DNA from: Bryobacteraceae bacterium
GTDB taxonomy: Bacteria; Acidobacteriota; Terriglobia; Bryobacterales; Bryobacteraceae
Assembly (NCBI GenBank): GCA_025055455.1
Contig: JANWXD010000027.1
Span: 1 to 53,983, forward strand
Direction: 5' to 3'
DNA: 53,983 nt
Positions 27,686 to 36,551 of this stretch are shown in pieces. Made by a program: the position numbers and the translations under genes. The notes under the pieces are model-generated. The model was not told the origin of the DNA. It saw only the letters and a list, made by a program, of their open reading frames with translations, and ran no database searches. Within the stretch, counting starts at the first letter, position 1. The number at the start of each line of letters is the position of its first letter.

Positions 27686-28801
27686 GTGATCCTGGACCGT
27701 CGCTCGGCGCTCGTGGCTCTGGCATTTCCTTGCCTGGGGTGCCTTCGCCGACACTCGCAGCCCCCGGCTGGGTTGGTTTTCGTGGCCAACCGCGACGGTA
27801 GGAACCTCGCCGTGGTGGACTTGGGTATCCTGGCGATGATCGCCCGTATCGAACTGGAGGCCGAGCCCAGCTCCGTACTGAGCGACCCCCGGCGCGGCAG
27901 GATTTACGCGTTGCTCGGCGACTCCGGATCGGTCCTGACCTTCGAGGCCGTCGACTGGAAGGCGATGCGCCGGACCCGCATCGCCCGTCGCTGCCTCTCC
28001 ATGCAGCTGTCGCCCGACGGAGCGCTCCTGTGGGTTGTGTGCGCCGAGCCGCCCGAACTGGTAGCCCTGGCGCCGGACACCCTGGCCATCGCCCGCCGCG
28101 TCCCCTTGCCCCACGCCCCCACGGATCTCGACGTGGCGCCCACAGGCAGGCTCTGCGCGGTGAGTTTCGGCGCCAAAGGCGCAGTCGGCATCCTGGACGC
28201 TACGGTCCCGCGGGCTCTTCGCATGGTCGGAATTTCCGAGGAAGTCGGCTTGGTGCGGTTCCGCTCCGACGCGCGCCATCTTCTGGTGGCGAACCGGAGC
28301 GCGCGCATGGTTTCCATCCTCGAGGCGCCCACCGGCCGCGTCGTGGTGCACTTGCCGTTGGCCGTGCGCCCCGACTATTTCTGTTTCAAGCCGGACGGAG
28401 GGCAGTTGTTCATCACCGGCGAGGGAATGGATGCCGTCGTGATCGTGTATCCCTATACGACCGAAGTGGCCGGCACGATTCTGGCCGGCAGTTCTCCCGG
28501 ACCCATGGCGGCCTCGCAATCCCCCGACTACCTTTTCGTAGCGAACCCCGCCTCCGGCGACGTCACCGTGGTCGACATCGAGATCCACCGGACGATTGCC
28601 GCTGTGGCCGTGGGCACGGAGCCGCACTTCATCACGGTGACACCCGACAGCCAGTTCGCCCTGGTGCTCAACCGCCGTTCGGGAAACATGGCCATTCTTC
28701 GCATCGCGGACATTGTGCCGACGCGCACCCGATCCGCGCCACTGTTCACCGTGATCCCCGTCGGCTCCGGTCCCGTTAGCGCGGCCGTGGCGCGCGCGTG
28801 A
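27686..28801 (+). CDS. YncE-like beta-propeller lipoprotein
   Basis: 371 residues from GTG 27686 with a lipoprotein signal (ALAFPCLGC lipobox near 11-19). Six or seven YVTN/YncE-type blades follow, seen in phrases such as GLVFVANRDGRNLAVVDL, CLSMQLSPDGALLWVV and YLFVANPASGDVTVVDIE. A TACAAT box at 27675-27680, five bases before the GTG, could make the message nearly leaderless. The following gene starts in its stop codon (GTGA overlap). The ligand is unknown. Propellers like this usually bind protein or sugar partners in the periplasm. Confidence 0.83.
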   Translation: MILDRRSALVALAFPCLGCLRRHSQPPAGLVFVANRDGRNLAVVDLGILAMIARIELEAEPSSVLSDPRRGRIYALLGDSGSVLTFEAVDWKAMRRTRIARRCLSMQLSPDGALLWVVCAEPPELVALAPDTLAIARRVPLPHAPTDLDVAPTGRLCAVSFGAKGAVGILDATVPRALRMVGISEEVGLVRFRSDARHLLVANRSARMVSILEAPTGRVVVHLPLAVRPDYFCFKPDGGQLFITGEGMDAVVIVYPYTTEVAGTILAGSSPGPMAASQSPDYLFVANPASGDVTVVDIEIHRTIAAVAVGTEPHFITVTPDSQFALVLNRRSGNMAILRIADIVPTRTRSAPLFTVIPVGSGPVSAAVARA

Positions 28802-29892
28802 GGCTGGCCGTGCGCTGCCACTTGCGAGTTTCCGGGCCGCTGCTGCTCGTCTTCTTTGCGGTCCAGCCTGCGGACGCAGAACACTGGGAGCTTCACGAGC
28901 GCAGCCGCAGCGCCGGCACGATCCGCGGCGCCGCGATGGCTGGGACCGCCGTCGTCTACACCTGGGGCGATGTGTTAGAGGAGTGGAGACTGCCGCAAGG
29001 AATGCCCCGCCGGTTGGCCCACGGGCCCTTCGGCGAGGGCGGTTGCACTTTCGACGTGAACCGGGACGGCCAGCCCGACGTTATCGTCCAGCGCGAAGAT
29101 CCCGCCCGCAGCTTGGTCTGGCTGGAGGCGCGCACGTGGCGCCAGCACACCATCGACACGGGAACCGAAGTGCACGACGCGATCGCCGCCACGCTGTTCG
29201 GCCGCCGCGGCGTACTGGCAGTGCACCGATACGGACAGGTACGCTTCTACCAAGCTCCGAACCGCAGCCTGGACCCATGGCCGTACCGGGAAATCTACTC
29301 CTTCTACACCGCGTCCCGGCAAGGAGGCCTGTTGCTTTCCGACGTCGATCACGACGGGCGGGCGGACATCCTCTGCGGCAACTACTGGATTCGTAGCCCC
29401 GAGCGATTCGCACTGCCCTGGCGGTTGTTTACAATCAACACATACAGTGAAGCGCCGGAGGCCGCCATTCTGCGGCTGGCGCTGGCCAAGCTCCCCTCCC
29501 CGGGCGAGGTGGCCTTGGTGGCCGCCGAGCGCGAGCGCTCGCCGGCGCGCCTGGCGTGGTTTCGGCCTCCGCCGAACCCCCGTGATTTGTGGATCGAACG
29601 TCGCCTGGACGGTCGGCTTGATCTTGTGCAGCCCCGTGGTCTCGCCGTGGCGGATTTCGACAGCGACGGGCACACCGACATCGCCGTCGCAGAACATCAC
29701 GGCGCCAAGTCACGGCTGTTGCTTTTTCTGAATCGCGGCCGGGACAACTTCTTCCTCCAAGAGGCGTTTCGGGGAAAAGCCGTGATCGCCCTCTGGGCGG
29801 CGGATTTGAATCGTGACGGCCGCCCGGACTTGCTCGCCGCTGGACCGAACGGCGTCTTCTGGTGGCAGAATCCCGCCTACCGGCGCAAATAG
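28798..29892 (+). CDS. exported FG-GAP/VCBS-repeat protein
   Basis: 364 residues, starting at GTG 28798 that overlaps the stop of the propeller gene (GTGA). A signal peptide covers about residues 1-27 (ending PADAEH). The protein carries FG-GAP/VCBS-type repeats with Asp-rich calcium-like loops: FDVNRDGQPDVIV, SDVDHDGRADILC, ADFDSDGHTDIAV and ADLNRDGRPDLLA. Such integrin-like propellers usually mediate binding outside the cytoplasm. Translational coupling to a second propeller suggests they work together. Its last 16 bases overlap the convergent cupin gene. Confidence 0.85.
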   Translation: MRLAVRCHLRVSGPLLLVFFAVQPADAEHWELHERSRSAGTIRGAAMAGTAVVYTWGDVLEEWRLPQGMPRRLAHGPFGEGGCTFDVNRDGQPDVIVQREDPARSLVWLEARTWRQHTIDTGTEVHDAIAATLFGRRGVLAVHRYGQVRFYQAPNRSLDPWPYREIYSFYTASRQGGLLLSDVDHDGRADILCGNYWIRSPERFALPWRLFTINTYSEAPEAAILRLALAKLPSPGEVALVAAERERSPARLAWFRPPPNPRDLWIERRLDGRLDLVQPRGLAVADFDSDGHTDIAVAEHHGAKSRLLLFLNRGRDNFFLQEAFRGKAVIALWAADLNRDGRPDLLAAGPNGVFWWQNPAYRRK

Positions 29893-30224
29893 GCGTCGTC
29901 TCCGCGGATCCAATCCTCTCGCACCGGCGAAAACAGATCCACGGCGACGCTATCCTCCAGCGCTTCGACCGCATGCGGCAGGTCGGGCGGGATCTGTACG
30001 GTCTCCCCCGCCTCGACCACCCGCTCCTCACCGGCGATCGCAAAACGTAGCCGGCCGCTCTGGAGCAGTGTGATTTGCTCGTTGGGGTGCTTGTGCTCGG
30101 GCACGATAGCCCCTTTTGCCAGGTGGATGCGAGCCACGGTCATTCTCTCGCCATGAATCACCTGGCGCGCGACCCGCGGATTCATCTGCTCCTTCTCGAT
30201 TTCCTCCCAGCGATAGACGTTCAT
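29877..30224 (-). CDS. small cupin-domain protein
   Basis: 115 residues forming a single cupin barrel. Motif 1 is VPEHKHPNEQITLLQSG, where the HxH plus Glu supplies metal ligands, and motif 2 is IPPDLPHAVEALEDS with a further His. Cupins of this size act as sugar or phosphate isomerases, epimerases, or ligand-binding sensors; the substrate cannot be told. Its ATG overlaps (ATGA) the stop of the upstream membrane glycosyltransferase, so it probably shares that message. Confidence 0.88.
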   Translation of the reverse strand: MNVYRWEEIEKEQMNPRVARQVIHGERMTVARIHLAKGAIVPEHKHPNEQITLLQSGRLRFAIAGEERVVEAGETVQIPPDLPHAVEALEDSVAVDLFSPVREDWIRGDDAYLRR

Positions 30225-31720
30225 GGCGCCGCCATTCTATCACGGGGAACGGCCACCGCCACGCCCGACAACGCGTCGGCGAAAAGGACGCGCAGCCGGC
30301 GGCGGGCGATGAGCCCATGGTCCTCGCGAAGGAGCACGTAATAATCCGCCTCTCGATCTGGGCTCTCGCGGCGCACCGGCGCCACCCCGTCCATGCGCCA
30401 AAGCTTTCGGTAAAAATTGAGGCTCGGTTCGAGGAATGGGCTGGCAGCAATCCGCGCGGGCGCCGACCCCGGTCGCACCCTGGCGCGGAGCAGAGCCGCT
30501 ACGTTCTTTGTGCTGGCGTCGTAGCGCCACTCGCTATAGTGCCGGGTCTGCAGAAACACGAGATACTGGCACACCAGCAGGACGGCGACAGCCCAAGCAG
30601 GCACGCGTAGCCACCGGGCCCGGGGCTGCCGGTCGCACGCACGCCACACCGTGAGAGCACAAAGCTTCGCGAGCACGATCAAATACAGGCCCGTTCGGCC
30701 GTGCGGGTACGGCAGGGCGAACAGCCGTCGGCCCACAAACAGCAGCAGGAGTGCGCCGAGCAAGGCGCTGGCGGCAAACAGGTGCAGGCGGCGCTCCGGA
30801 TCGAGCGACAACACGCCTCGTGCCCGTACAACCTCACGCAGCGTGACGATCCACATCCCCGCCGCTGCTAGGAGCACAAACGGCGTCACGACCCACTGCA
30901 CCATTTGCAGCTCCGCACGCACCCATGGGACCTCCGCTGAGGGGGCCCACGGCTTGGGGTGCGGGAACAACGAGAGCGCGGCCAGCACGCGAAGGCTTTC
31001 GTCGAACGTGTCATGGCCGACATAGAAGTGCTCCCGACGCGCATGCACGAGCGGCATCACCAAGATCAGGAACGGGACCACCAGGAGTGGAATCAGAAAA
31101 CATTCGACCGCCAGCCGCCAGCGACTCCCCGCCACGCGGCGATCCAACAGCAAGGTTCCGAGAAAGACCAAAGCGGCGGGCGCCGAAGGAAAAGCGAACG
31201 TCAGGTTGGCAGACACCGACAAACCTAAGCCGACGGCGGCGCGGTAGGCGAACCGCTCCGAAGGCGTTTCCGCCCAGAGGCACATCTGTGTTAGGGCCCA
31301 AACAAACAACGCCAGCGCCAGCCCGTAGCCCCGAGCTGCCGAGAGGAAGTCGAGAGCCAGCGGGTTGAGCGTGAGCAAGGCGACCGCCAGCGGCAACCGG
31401 GGGCTGTCGCCGAGCAACTTGCGGCAGAGGCCAAGCACGACGGTGAGGTACAAAGCGGCCCCGGCGAGGGCCGGAAGGCGCAAGGTGAGCTCCGAGACTC
31501 CGAGGAGCGTGACGGAAATTTTCTGCAAAATGGCATAGAGGACGTGGTGGCTCGCGTCGTATTGGTTGAACAACTTGGCGGGATGGGAGGAAACGAACCG
31601 GTCGAAGGCGAATGCCTCATCGCCGGTGATCGACTGCGTCCACGCCCGCCACAGGCTGAGCAGGAAGACGAAGCCCGCCACTGAGTTGGCCGCGAGACGG
31701 TTCGAAAGGATCGGCTGCAC
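30221..31720 (-). CDS. polytopic PMT-like membrane glycosyltransferase
   Basis: 499 residues with about ten hydrophobic segments. Near the N-terminus the TGDEAF motif (about 32-37) carries the Asp-Glu typical of GT39/GT83-type enzymes that use polyprenyl-phosphate sugars at the periplasmic face. The C-terminal ~90 residues are soluble. The GTG at 31720 is the best start. The downstream cupin overlaps by four bases. The gene diverges from rmlA across 179 bases, so it may belong to the same surface-glycan programme. Resemblance to the 6944-8548 enzyme is in topology and motif only. Confidence 0.77.
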   Translation of the reverse strand: MQPILSNRLAANSVAGFVFLLSLWRAWTQSITGDEAFAFDRFVSSHPAKLFNQYDASHHVLYAILQKISVTLLGVSELTLRLPALAGAALYLTVVLGLCRKLLGDSPRLPLAVALLTLNPLALDFLSAARGYGLALALFVWALTQMCLWAETPSERFAYRAAVGLGLSVSANLTFAFPSAPAALVFLGTLLLDRRVAGSRWRLAVECFLIPLLVVPFLILVMPLVHARREHFYVGHDTFDESLRVLAALSLFPHPKPWAPSAEVPWVRAELQMVQWVVTPFVLLAAAGMWIVTLREVVRARGVLSLDPERRLHLFAASALLGALLLLFVGRRLFALPYPHGRTGLYLIVLAKLCALTVWRACDRQPRARWLRVPAWAVAVLLVCQYLVFLQTRHYSEWRYDASTKNVAALLRARVRPGSAPARIAASPFLEPSLNFYRKLWRMDGVAPVRRESPDREADYYVLLREDHGLIARRRLRVLFADALSGVAVAVPRDRMAAP

Positions 31721-31899
31721 GCCCCTGGGGTGCCGAAAGTTCGAAGACCCGCGCGAGGCGGGCGGCTGGCGGAGCCGTGGAAACGGCGTAGGCGCCCAAG
31801 CAAAGACGGCCCGTGTGCCCGGCTCCCGAGCAGGCCTTCCGCCCCCCGCGCCGTAAGCGACTAGGATATCATGAGGGTTTTGCGCGTCCCGGAGGTCCC

Positions 31900-32658
31900 A
31901 TGAAAGGTGTCGTACTGGCGGGGGGCACCGGCAGCCGGCTCTATCCGCTCACCAAGATCACCAACAAGCACCTGCTGCCGGTCTACGACAAGCCCATGAT
32001 TTACTATCCGATCCAAACTCTGGTTGACGCCGGGATCCGAGAGATCCTCATCGTAACCGGGGGTAAGAACGCGGGCGATTTCCTGCGGCTGTTGGCCAAC
32101 GGCAAGGAGTTCGGCCTGCGGCACTTGCATTACACCTACCAAGAAGGGGAAGGCGGCATTGCAGAGGCGCTGGCGCTGGCCGAGCATTTTGCCGACGGCG
32201 ACAAGCTCTGCGTGATCCTGGGCGACAACATCATCGAGGGCAGCATCCGCGATGCCGTGGAGGACTTTCGCCGCCAGCCCCGCGGGGCCAAGATTCTCCT
32301 CAAGGAGGTGCCGGACGCCGAACGGTTCGGCGTGGCCGAAATTGTCGGGGACCGCATCGTCGGCATCGAGGAAAAGCCGAAGCGCCCGCGCTCGAACTAT
32401 GCCGTGACCGGCATTTACATGTACGACAACACCGTCTTTGATAAGATTCGCACGCTGGTGCCCTCGGAACGGGGCGAACTGGAGATTACCGACGTCAATA
32501 ACGCTTACATCCGCGAGGGGACCATGACCTTCAGCTTTCTGGAAGGCTGGTGGACCGACGCGGGGACCTTCGACTCGTTGCTCCGCGCCGCCAACTTGGT
32601 GGTGCAGTCGCGCCGTCGGGCCCTGGAACCGGCCGCGGTGGGAAGCGACAAGACGTAG
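31900..32658 (+). CDS. rmlA: glucose-1-phosphate thymidylyltransferase (short RmlA type)
   Basis: 252 residues, a short nucleotidyltransferase that joins dTTP and glucose-1-phosphate to make dTDP-glucose. The start motif GGTGSRLYPLTKITNKHLLP gives the nucleotide loop and catalytic Lys. GDNIIEG, IEEKPKRPRSNYAVTGIYMY and EGWWTDAGTFDSLL match the sugar-binding part. It lacks the extra C-terminal helices of the ~290-residue enteric enzyme. ATG 31900 has GGAGG at 31891-31895. The gene leads the nine-gene polysaccharide operon, with rmlC 13 bases downstream. Confidence 0.93.
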   Translation: MKGVVLAGGTGSRLYPLTKITNKHLLPVYDKPMIYYPIQTLVDAGIREILIVTGGKNAGDFLRLLANGKEFGLRHLHYTYQEGEGGIAEALALAEHFADGDKLCVILGDNIIEGSIRDAVEDFRRQPRGAKILLKEVPDAERFGVAEIVGDRIVGIEEKPKRPRSNYAVTGIYMYDNTVFDKIRTLVPSERGELEITDVNNAYIREGTMTFSFLEGWWTDAGTFDSLLRAANLVVQSRRRALEPAAVGSDKT

Positions 32659-32671
32659 CTCCCAGGCGACG

Positions 32672-33235
32672 ATGTCGGCCCCCCAGGCGTGTTCGCTGCT
32701 CTCTCCGGAACTGGACATACCCCTCTGTGAGAAGGGCATCGGAGCGGTGATCCACACGCCTCATGATGCCGCTCTGATCGACGGCGTCCGCATCGAGTGT
32801 TCCGTAATTCACCCCGATGACCGCGGTTACTTCCTGGAGGTGATGCGCTCCGGCCAAGGTCTCGTCGCTGCGTACCCAGCCTCCAGGACCCAAGTTTCCG
32901 CCTCCGTGAGCTATCCCGGAATCATTAAAGCATTTCATTACCATGTCCGCCAAACGGATTGCTGGATTCCCGTAGCGGGAATGCTGCAAGTTGCTCTCGT
33001 GGACCTTCGCCGCCGCGCGCCGACTTTCGGCACCCGCAATACTCTCTACGTGGGCACGCTTCGACCGTGGCGGCTGTTGATTCCACCCGGAGTGGCGCAC
33101 GGTTACAAAGTCATCAGCAAAGAACCTGCCGTCTTGGTATACTTGACAGATCAGTTTTACGACCCCGCCGACGAAGGGCGCATTCCGTACCATCACCCCG
33201 GGATCAACTACGACTGGGAACTGCAACACCGATGA
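32672..33235 (+). CDS. rmlC: dTDP-4-dehydrorhamnose 3,5-epimerase-like cupin
   Basis: A 187-residue RmlC-type cupin that epimerises dTDP-4-keto-6-deoxyglucose. It shows HPDDRGYFLEVM, the IIKAFHYHVRQTDCW active-site region with a catalytic-type His, and LLIPPGVAHGYKV. It is 13 bases after rmlA, and the next gene (rmlB) begins inside its stop codon (ATGA). Order A-C-B rather than B-D-A-C, and no rmlD in the window. The product might therefore be rhamnose (with RmlD elsewhere) or another 6-deoxyhexose. Confidence 0.93.
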   Translation: MSAPQACSLLSPELDIPLCEKGIGAVIHTPHDAALIDGVRIECSVIHPDDRGYFLEVMRSGQGLVAAYPASRTQVSASVSYPGIIKAFHYHVRQTDCWIPVAGMLQVALVDLRRRAPTFGTRNTLYVGTLRPWRLLIPPGVAHGYKVISKEPAVLVYLTDQFYDPADEGRIPYHHPGINYDWELQHR

Positions 33236-34269
33236 AAGTACTGGTGACGGGCGGAGCGGGCTTCATCGGATCGTGCTTCATCCGTATGCTGCTGGCGGAA
33301 AATTCCTCCGCCAGAGTATTGAATCTCGACAAGCTCACGTATGCGGGCAACTTGGAAAATCTGGCGGACGTCGCCTCCGACGCCCGCTACACGTTTGTGC
33401 GGGGCGACATCTGCGATAGGGCGCTCGTGGACTCGCTGCTGGCGGACTGGAGTCCGGAGATCGTGGTCAACTTCGCCGCCGAGTCCCACGTCGACCGCAG
33501 CATTCTCACGCCGGATCCCGTGTTCCAAACCAATCTGGCGGGCACGTTCACCCTGCTCGAGGCAAGCCGGCGACGGGGCGTCAAACGCTTCGTGCAAGTG
33601 TCGACGGACGAGGTTTACGGCAGCCTGAGCGAACCACTGCAGGCCACGGAAGAATTCCCACTGCGGCCCAGCAGCCCGTATTCGGCCTCCAAGGCCGGAG
33701 CGGACCTGCTCGCGTTATCTTACTTCGCCACGTATCGCACGCCGGTTATCGTCACCCGCGCGTCGAATAACTACGGGCCATACCAGTTTCCCGAGAAACT
33801 TATTCCGCTGATGATTACCAATGCGTTGGAAGACCGTCCGCTGCCGATCTACGGAGACGGCCTGCAGGTGCGGGACTGGCTGTTTGTGGAAGATCACTGC
33901 CGGGCTCTGTTCCGGGTGGTGGAATGCGGCCGGGAGGGAGAGGTTTACAACGTCGGCGGCGGTTGTCCTCTGACCAACCGCGAGGTTGTGCAGCGCATTC
34001 TGGCGGCGCTGGGCAAGCCACAGCATCTGATGGTGAACGTAAGCGACCGGCCGGGCCACGACCGGCGGTACGCGCTTTGCTGCGAGAAGTTGCATCGGCA
34101 GACCGGGTGGAGGCCGAAGATCGGCTTCGAGGAAGGGTTGCGGCGCACGATCGCCTGGTACCAGCAGCATCCGGAGTGGGTGCGCCGCGTGCGTTCCGGA
34201 GAATACCTGGAGTACTACGCGCGGAATTACGAACGCCGGGATCAGGAGCTGGCGCGGCTGCGGCAATGA
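33232..34269 (+). CDS. rmlB: dTDP-glucose 4,6-dehydratase
   Basis: A 345-residue extended SDR converting dTDP-glucose to the 4-keto-6-deoxy sugar. The NAD loop GGAGFIGSCFIR, the STDEVYGSL strand with catalytic Asp-Glu, YSASKAG (Tyr-xxx-Lys) and the RASNNYGPYQFPEKLIPLM region are diagnostic. ATG 33232 overlaps the rmlC stop (ATGA), and the next gene starts in the same way at 34266. Confidence 0.96.
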   Translation: MKVLVTGGAGFIGSCFIRMLLAENSSARVLNLDKLTYAGNLENLADVASDARYTFVRGDICDRALVDSLLADWSPEIVVNFAAESHVDRSILTPDPVFQTNLAGTFTLLEASRRRGVKRFVQVSTDEVYGSLSEPLQATEEFPLRPSSPYSASKAGADLLALSYFATYRTPVIVTRASNNYGPYQFPEKLIPLMITNALEDRPLPIYGDGLQVRDWLFVEDHCRALFRVVECGREGEVYNVGGGCPLTNREVVQRILAALGKPQHLMVNVSDRPGHDRRYALCCEKLHRQTGWRPKIGFEEGLRRTIAWYQQHPEWVRRVRSGEYLEYYARNYERRDQELARLRQ

Positions 34270-35333
34270 AGGTGGCGATCGACGCCACGCCCCTCACCCT
34301 CGCAGTCGGCGGCCTAGCCCGCTACACGGAACAGCTCAGTCTGGCGCTAGCTGCGACCTTCCCGGGCGATCGTTACGTCCTGCTGTCGGACCAACCGTTC
34401 CCCTTGCCGACAGGCGCCCCGCCGAACCTTCAGCGAGGAAAAGGCCCGGGGCACCCCTGGGAGCGACGGTGGTGGTTGTGGGGTTTGGAGCGGGCCATGG
34501 CGCGACACGGAATCGAACTGTTCCACGGCACACATTTCGAGGCGCCGCTGTTGCCCCGCAGGCCGGCCGTGGTCACGATCCACGATCTGTCGCCGTGGCT
34601 GGATGCGGCCTGGCAACCAGATGCCGCACGAGTCCGCCGGCGCGCGCCGCTGGTGCTGGGTTTACGCTTGTCCACCATGGTCATTACGCCCACCGAAACC
34701 GTCCGGCGGCAGGTGCTCGAGCGGTTCCGGCTGCCGGCCGCTCGCGTGGTCGCCGTGCCGCTGGCCGCGGCCGACTGCTTCCGGCCCCAGCCCGGCGCCC
34801 CCTCGCCCGTCCCTTATTTTCTCTGCGTGGGCGCCCTGGAACCCCGCAAGAACCTCGCGACGGCACTCGCCGCGTGGAGAGAACTCCGGAGCGACTTCGC
34901 GGTGGAGTTGGCACTCGTGGGCAAGCCGCGACCCGACTTCCCGGTGCCCGGCCCCGAGCCGGGCCTGCGGCTCCTCGGTCCGCTGCCCGACACGGAGCTG
35001 GCACGCCTGTACCGGGATGCTGTGGCCCTTCTCTACCCGTCCTTATACGAGGGTTTCGGATTGCCGGTGTTAGAGGCGATGCAGTGCGGCACGCCGGTCC
35101 TCGCCTCCCGCGATCCCGCCGTTGCGGAAGTGGCCGGCGGCGCGGCGCTCCTTTTGGACCCGCAGGACGTGCGGAGCTGGAAGGAAGCGATGCACGCCTT
35201 GCTGCTACGGCCGGAGCTGGCTTCCGAATGGAAGCAAAAGGGCTTGGCGCGCGCGGCGGAGTTTTCCTGGCGCCGCACGGCCGAGCTCACCCGTGCGGTC
35301 TATGTGGAAGCCTGCCGCCGATTCCCAGAGTAA
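34266..35333 (+). CDS. GT4 family glycosyltransferase
   Basis: 355 residues, GT-B fold. N-terminal half: ATPLTLAVGGLARYTEQLS and HGTHFEAPLLPRRPAVVTIH. C-terminal half: FLCVGALEPRKNLATALAAW and the nucleotide-binding LYPSLYEGFGLPVLEAMQCG with EGFG (ExxxxxxxE-type motif). It transfers a sugar from an NDP-sugar in the cytoplasm, probably while building the repeat unit. ATG 34266 overlaps rmlB by four bases. The following glycosyltransferase begins 32 bases inside its end. Confidence 0.92.
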   Translation: MKVAIDATPLTLAVGGLARYTEQLSLALAATFPGDRYVLLSDQPFPLPTGAPPNLQRGKGPGHPWERRWWLWGLERAMARHGIELFHGTHFEAPLLPRRPAVVTIHDLSPWLDAAWQPDAARVRRRAPLVLGLRLSTMVITPTETVRRQVLERFRLPAARVVAVPLAAADCFRPQPGAPSPVPYFLCVGALEPRKNLATALAAWRELRSDFAVELALVGKPRPDFPVPGPEPGLRLLGPLPDTELARLYRDAVALLYPSLYEGFGLPVLEAMQCGTPVLASRDPAVAEVAGGAALLLDPQDVRSWKEAMHALLLRPELASEWKQKGLARAAEFSWRRTAELTRAVYVEACRRFPE

Positions 35334-36507
35334 GCGCGCCCTCCTGCTGGCCCCGGAGGCGCCCTACCCTCTCGTGGGCGGCGGTCCCGCTCGGACCGCG
35401 TCCCTGTTGGAATACTTGGCACGCCGCTACCAGACAGACTTGATCCTGTTCCGGGAAGACGGAGCAGGGGATCCGGCTGCCGCCGTGCCGGACGGCTTGG
35501 TCCGGAGCAAGTATGTGATTACCCTTCCCCGCCACTCCCGAGGGAAAATTGCCCGCCTGACGCGCAACCTCTGGAGGCTTCTCCGCCGACGGGCCCCGCT
35601 CAACGACCGCTTCGGAAGCTTCCGTGAGCCCATCCGGCGAGCGCTCGACGGGCAGCGGTATGACTTGGCCGTCGTCGAGCACTTCTGGTGCGCCGCCTAC
35701 TTGCCCGAGCTGGCCGCCGCCGCCAAGACCGTGATCCTGGATTTGCACAACATCGAGTCCGCGCTCTTGGAGTCCTACGCCCAAGTGGAGCCTGGGCTCC
35801 GAGCCCTCCTGTGGCGCCGATTCGCGCGCATCTCGCTCGCCGAAGAGCGCCGCCTGCTGCCGAGCTTTTCCCTGGTCCTTGCGGCGTGCGAAAAGGATGC
35901 GCAGACGGTTCGTTCGCTGGCCCCGGAGGCCCGAGTGGCCGTTTACCCCAACACGATCCCTCACCGTCCCGCGCCGCCCGTGCCCGAGCAGGACGTCATT
36001 GTATTTTCCGGCAATCTGGAATATCCGCCGAATCGCCACGCCGTCCGCTATTTCGCCTCCCGCATCTGGCCGGCCCTTCGCCGCGAGCGGCCGGAACTGA
36101 TCTGGCGCATTGTCGGACGCAACCCGGAGGCGGTGCGACCGTTCCTACGGGGCGACCCGCGCGTCGAACTGACCGGGCCAGTCGAGGATGCCTTGCCGTG
36201 GATTGCCGCAGCCAAGGTGGTCGTCGTTCCCGTTCAATGTGGCAGCGGCACGCGGGTGAAAATCCTGGAGGCCTGGGCCGCCGGGCGCGCCGTGATCTCC
36301 ACCTCCTTCGGCGCCGAAGGCCTGCCCGCGCGATCGGGAGAACACTTATGGGTGGCTGACGGGGAGGAAGCCTTTCTGCAAGCGGTATTGACACTGTTGA
36401 ACTCGGAGCCCCTGCGGAGGCGGCTGGGAGAGTCGGGTCGGCGCTTGTACGAACGCGAATTCACCTGGGACGCGGCGTGGAGACGGCTGGCCGACCTGGC
36501 AATTTAA
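35302..36507 (+). CDS. GT4-like glycosyltransferase
   Basis: 401 residues, GT-B fold. N-terminal LLAPEAPYPLVGGGPARTAS, with VVEHFWCAAYLPELA and LDLHNIESALLESY in the acceptor half. C-terminal VIVFSGNLEYPPNRHAVRYF and VVPVQCGSGTRVKILEAWAA supply the donor half; the usual second Glu region is weaker than in its neighbours. The start ATG 35302 lies 32 bases inside the previous gene. This gives a standard N-terminus, whereas frames beginning further upstream would overlap more. The N-terminal Gly-rich loop fits the PEAPxPxxGG family. Confidence 0.88.
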   Translation: MWKPAADSQSKRALLLAPEAPYPLVGGGPARTASLLEYLARRYQTDLILFREDGAGDPAAAVPDGLVRSKYVITLPRHSRGKIARLTRNLWRLLRRRAPLNDRFGSFREPIRRALDGQRYDLAVVEHFWCAAYLPELAAAAKTVILDLHNIESALLESYAQVEPGLRALLWRRFARISLAEERRLLPSFSLVLAACEKDAQTVRSLAPEARVAVYPNTIPHRPAPPVPEQDVIVFSGNLEYPPNRHAVRYFASRIWPALRRERPELIWRIVGRNPEAVRPFLRGDPRVELTGPVEDALPWIAAAKVVVVPVQCGSGTRVKILEAWAAGRAVISTSFGAEGLPARSGEHLWVADGEEAFLQAVLTLLNSEPLRRRLGESGRRLYEREFTWDAAWRRLADLAI

Positions 36508-36551
36508 GGGGCCCCTCCGCCGTGAAGGCACTATACTAAAAAGACGATTCC

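Noticed and set aside
36532-36537. TATACT box before the third glycosyltransferase of the operon
   Set aside because: The matching -35 region reads GGGCCC. An internal promoter is possible but unsupported.
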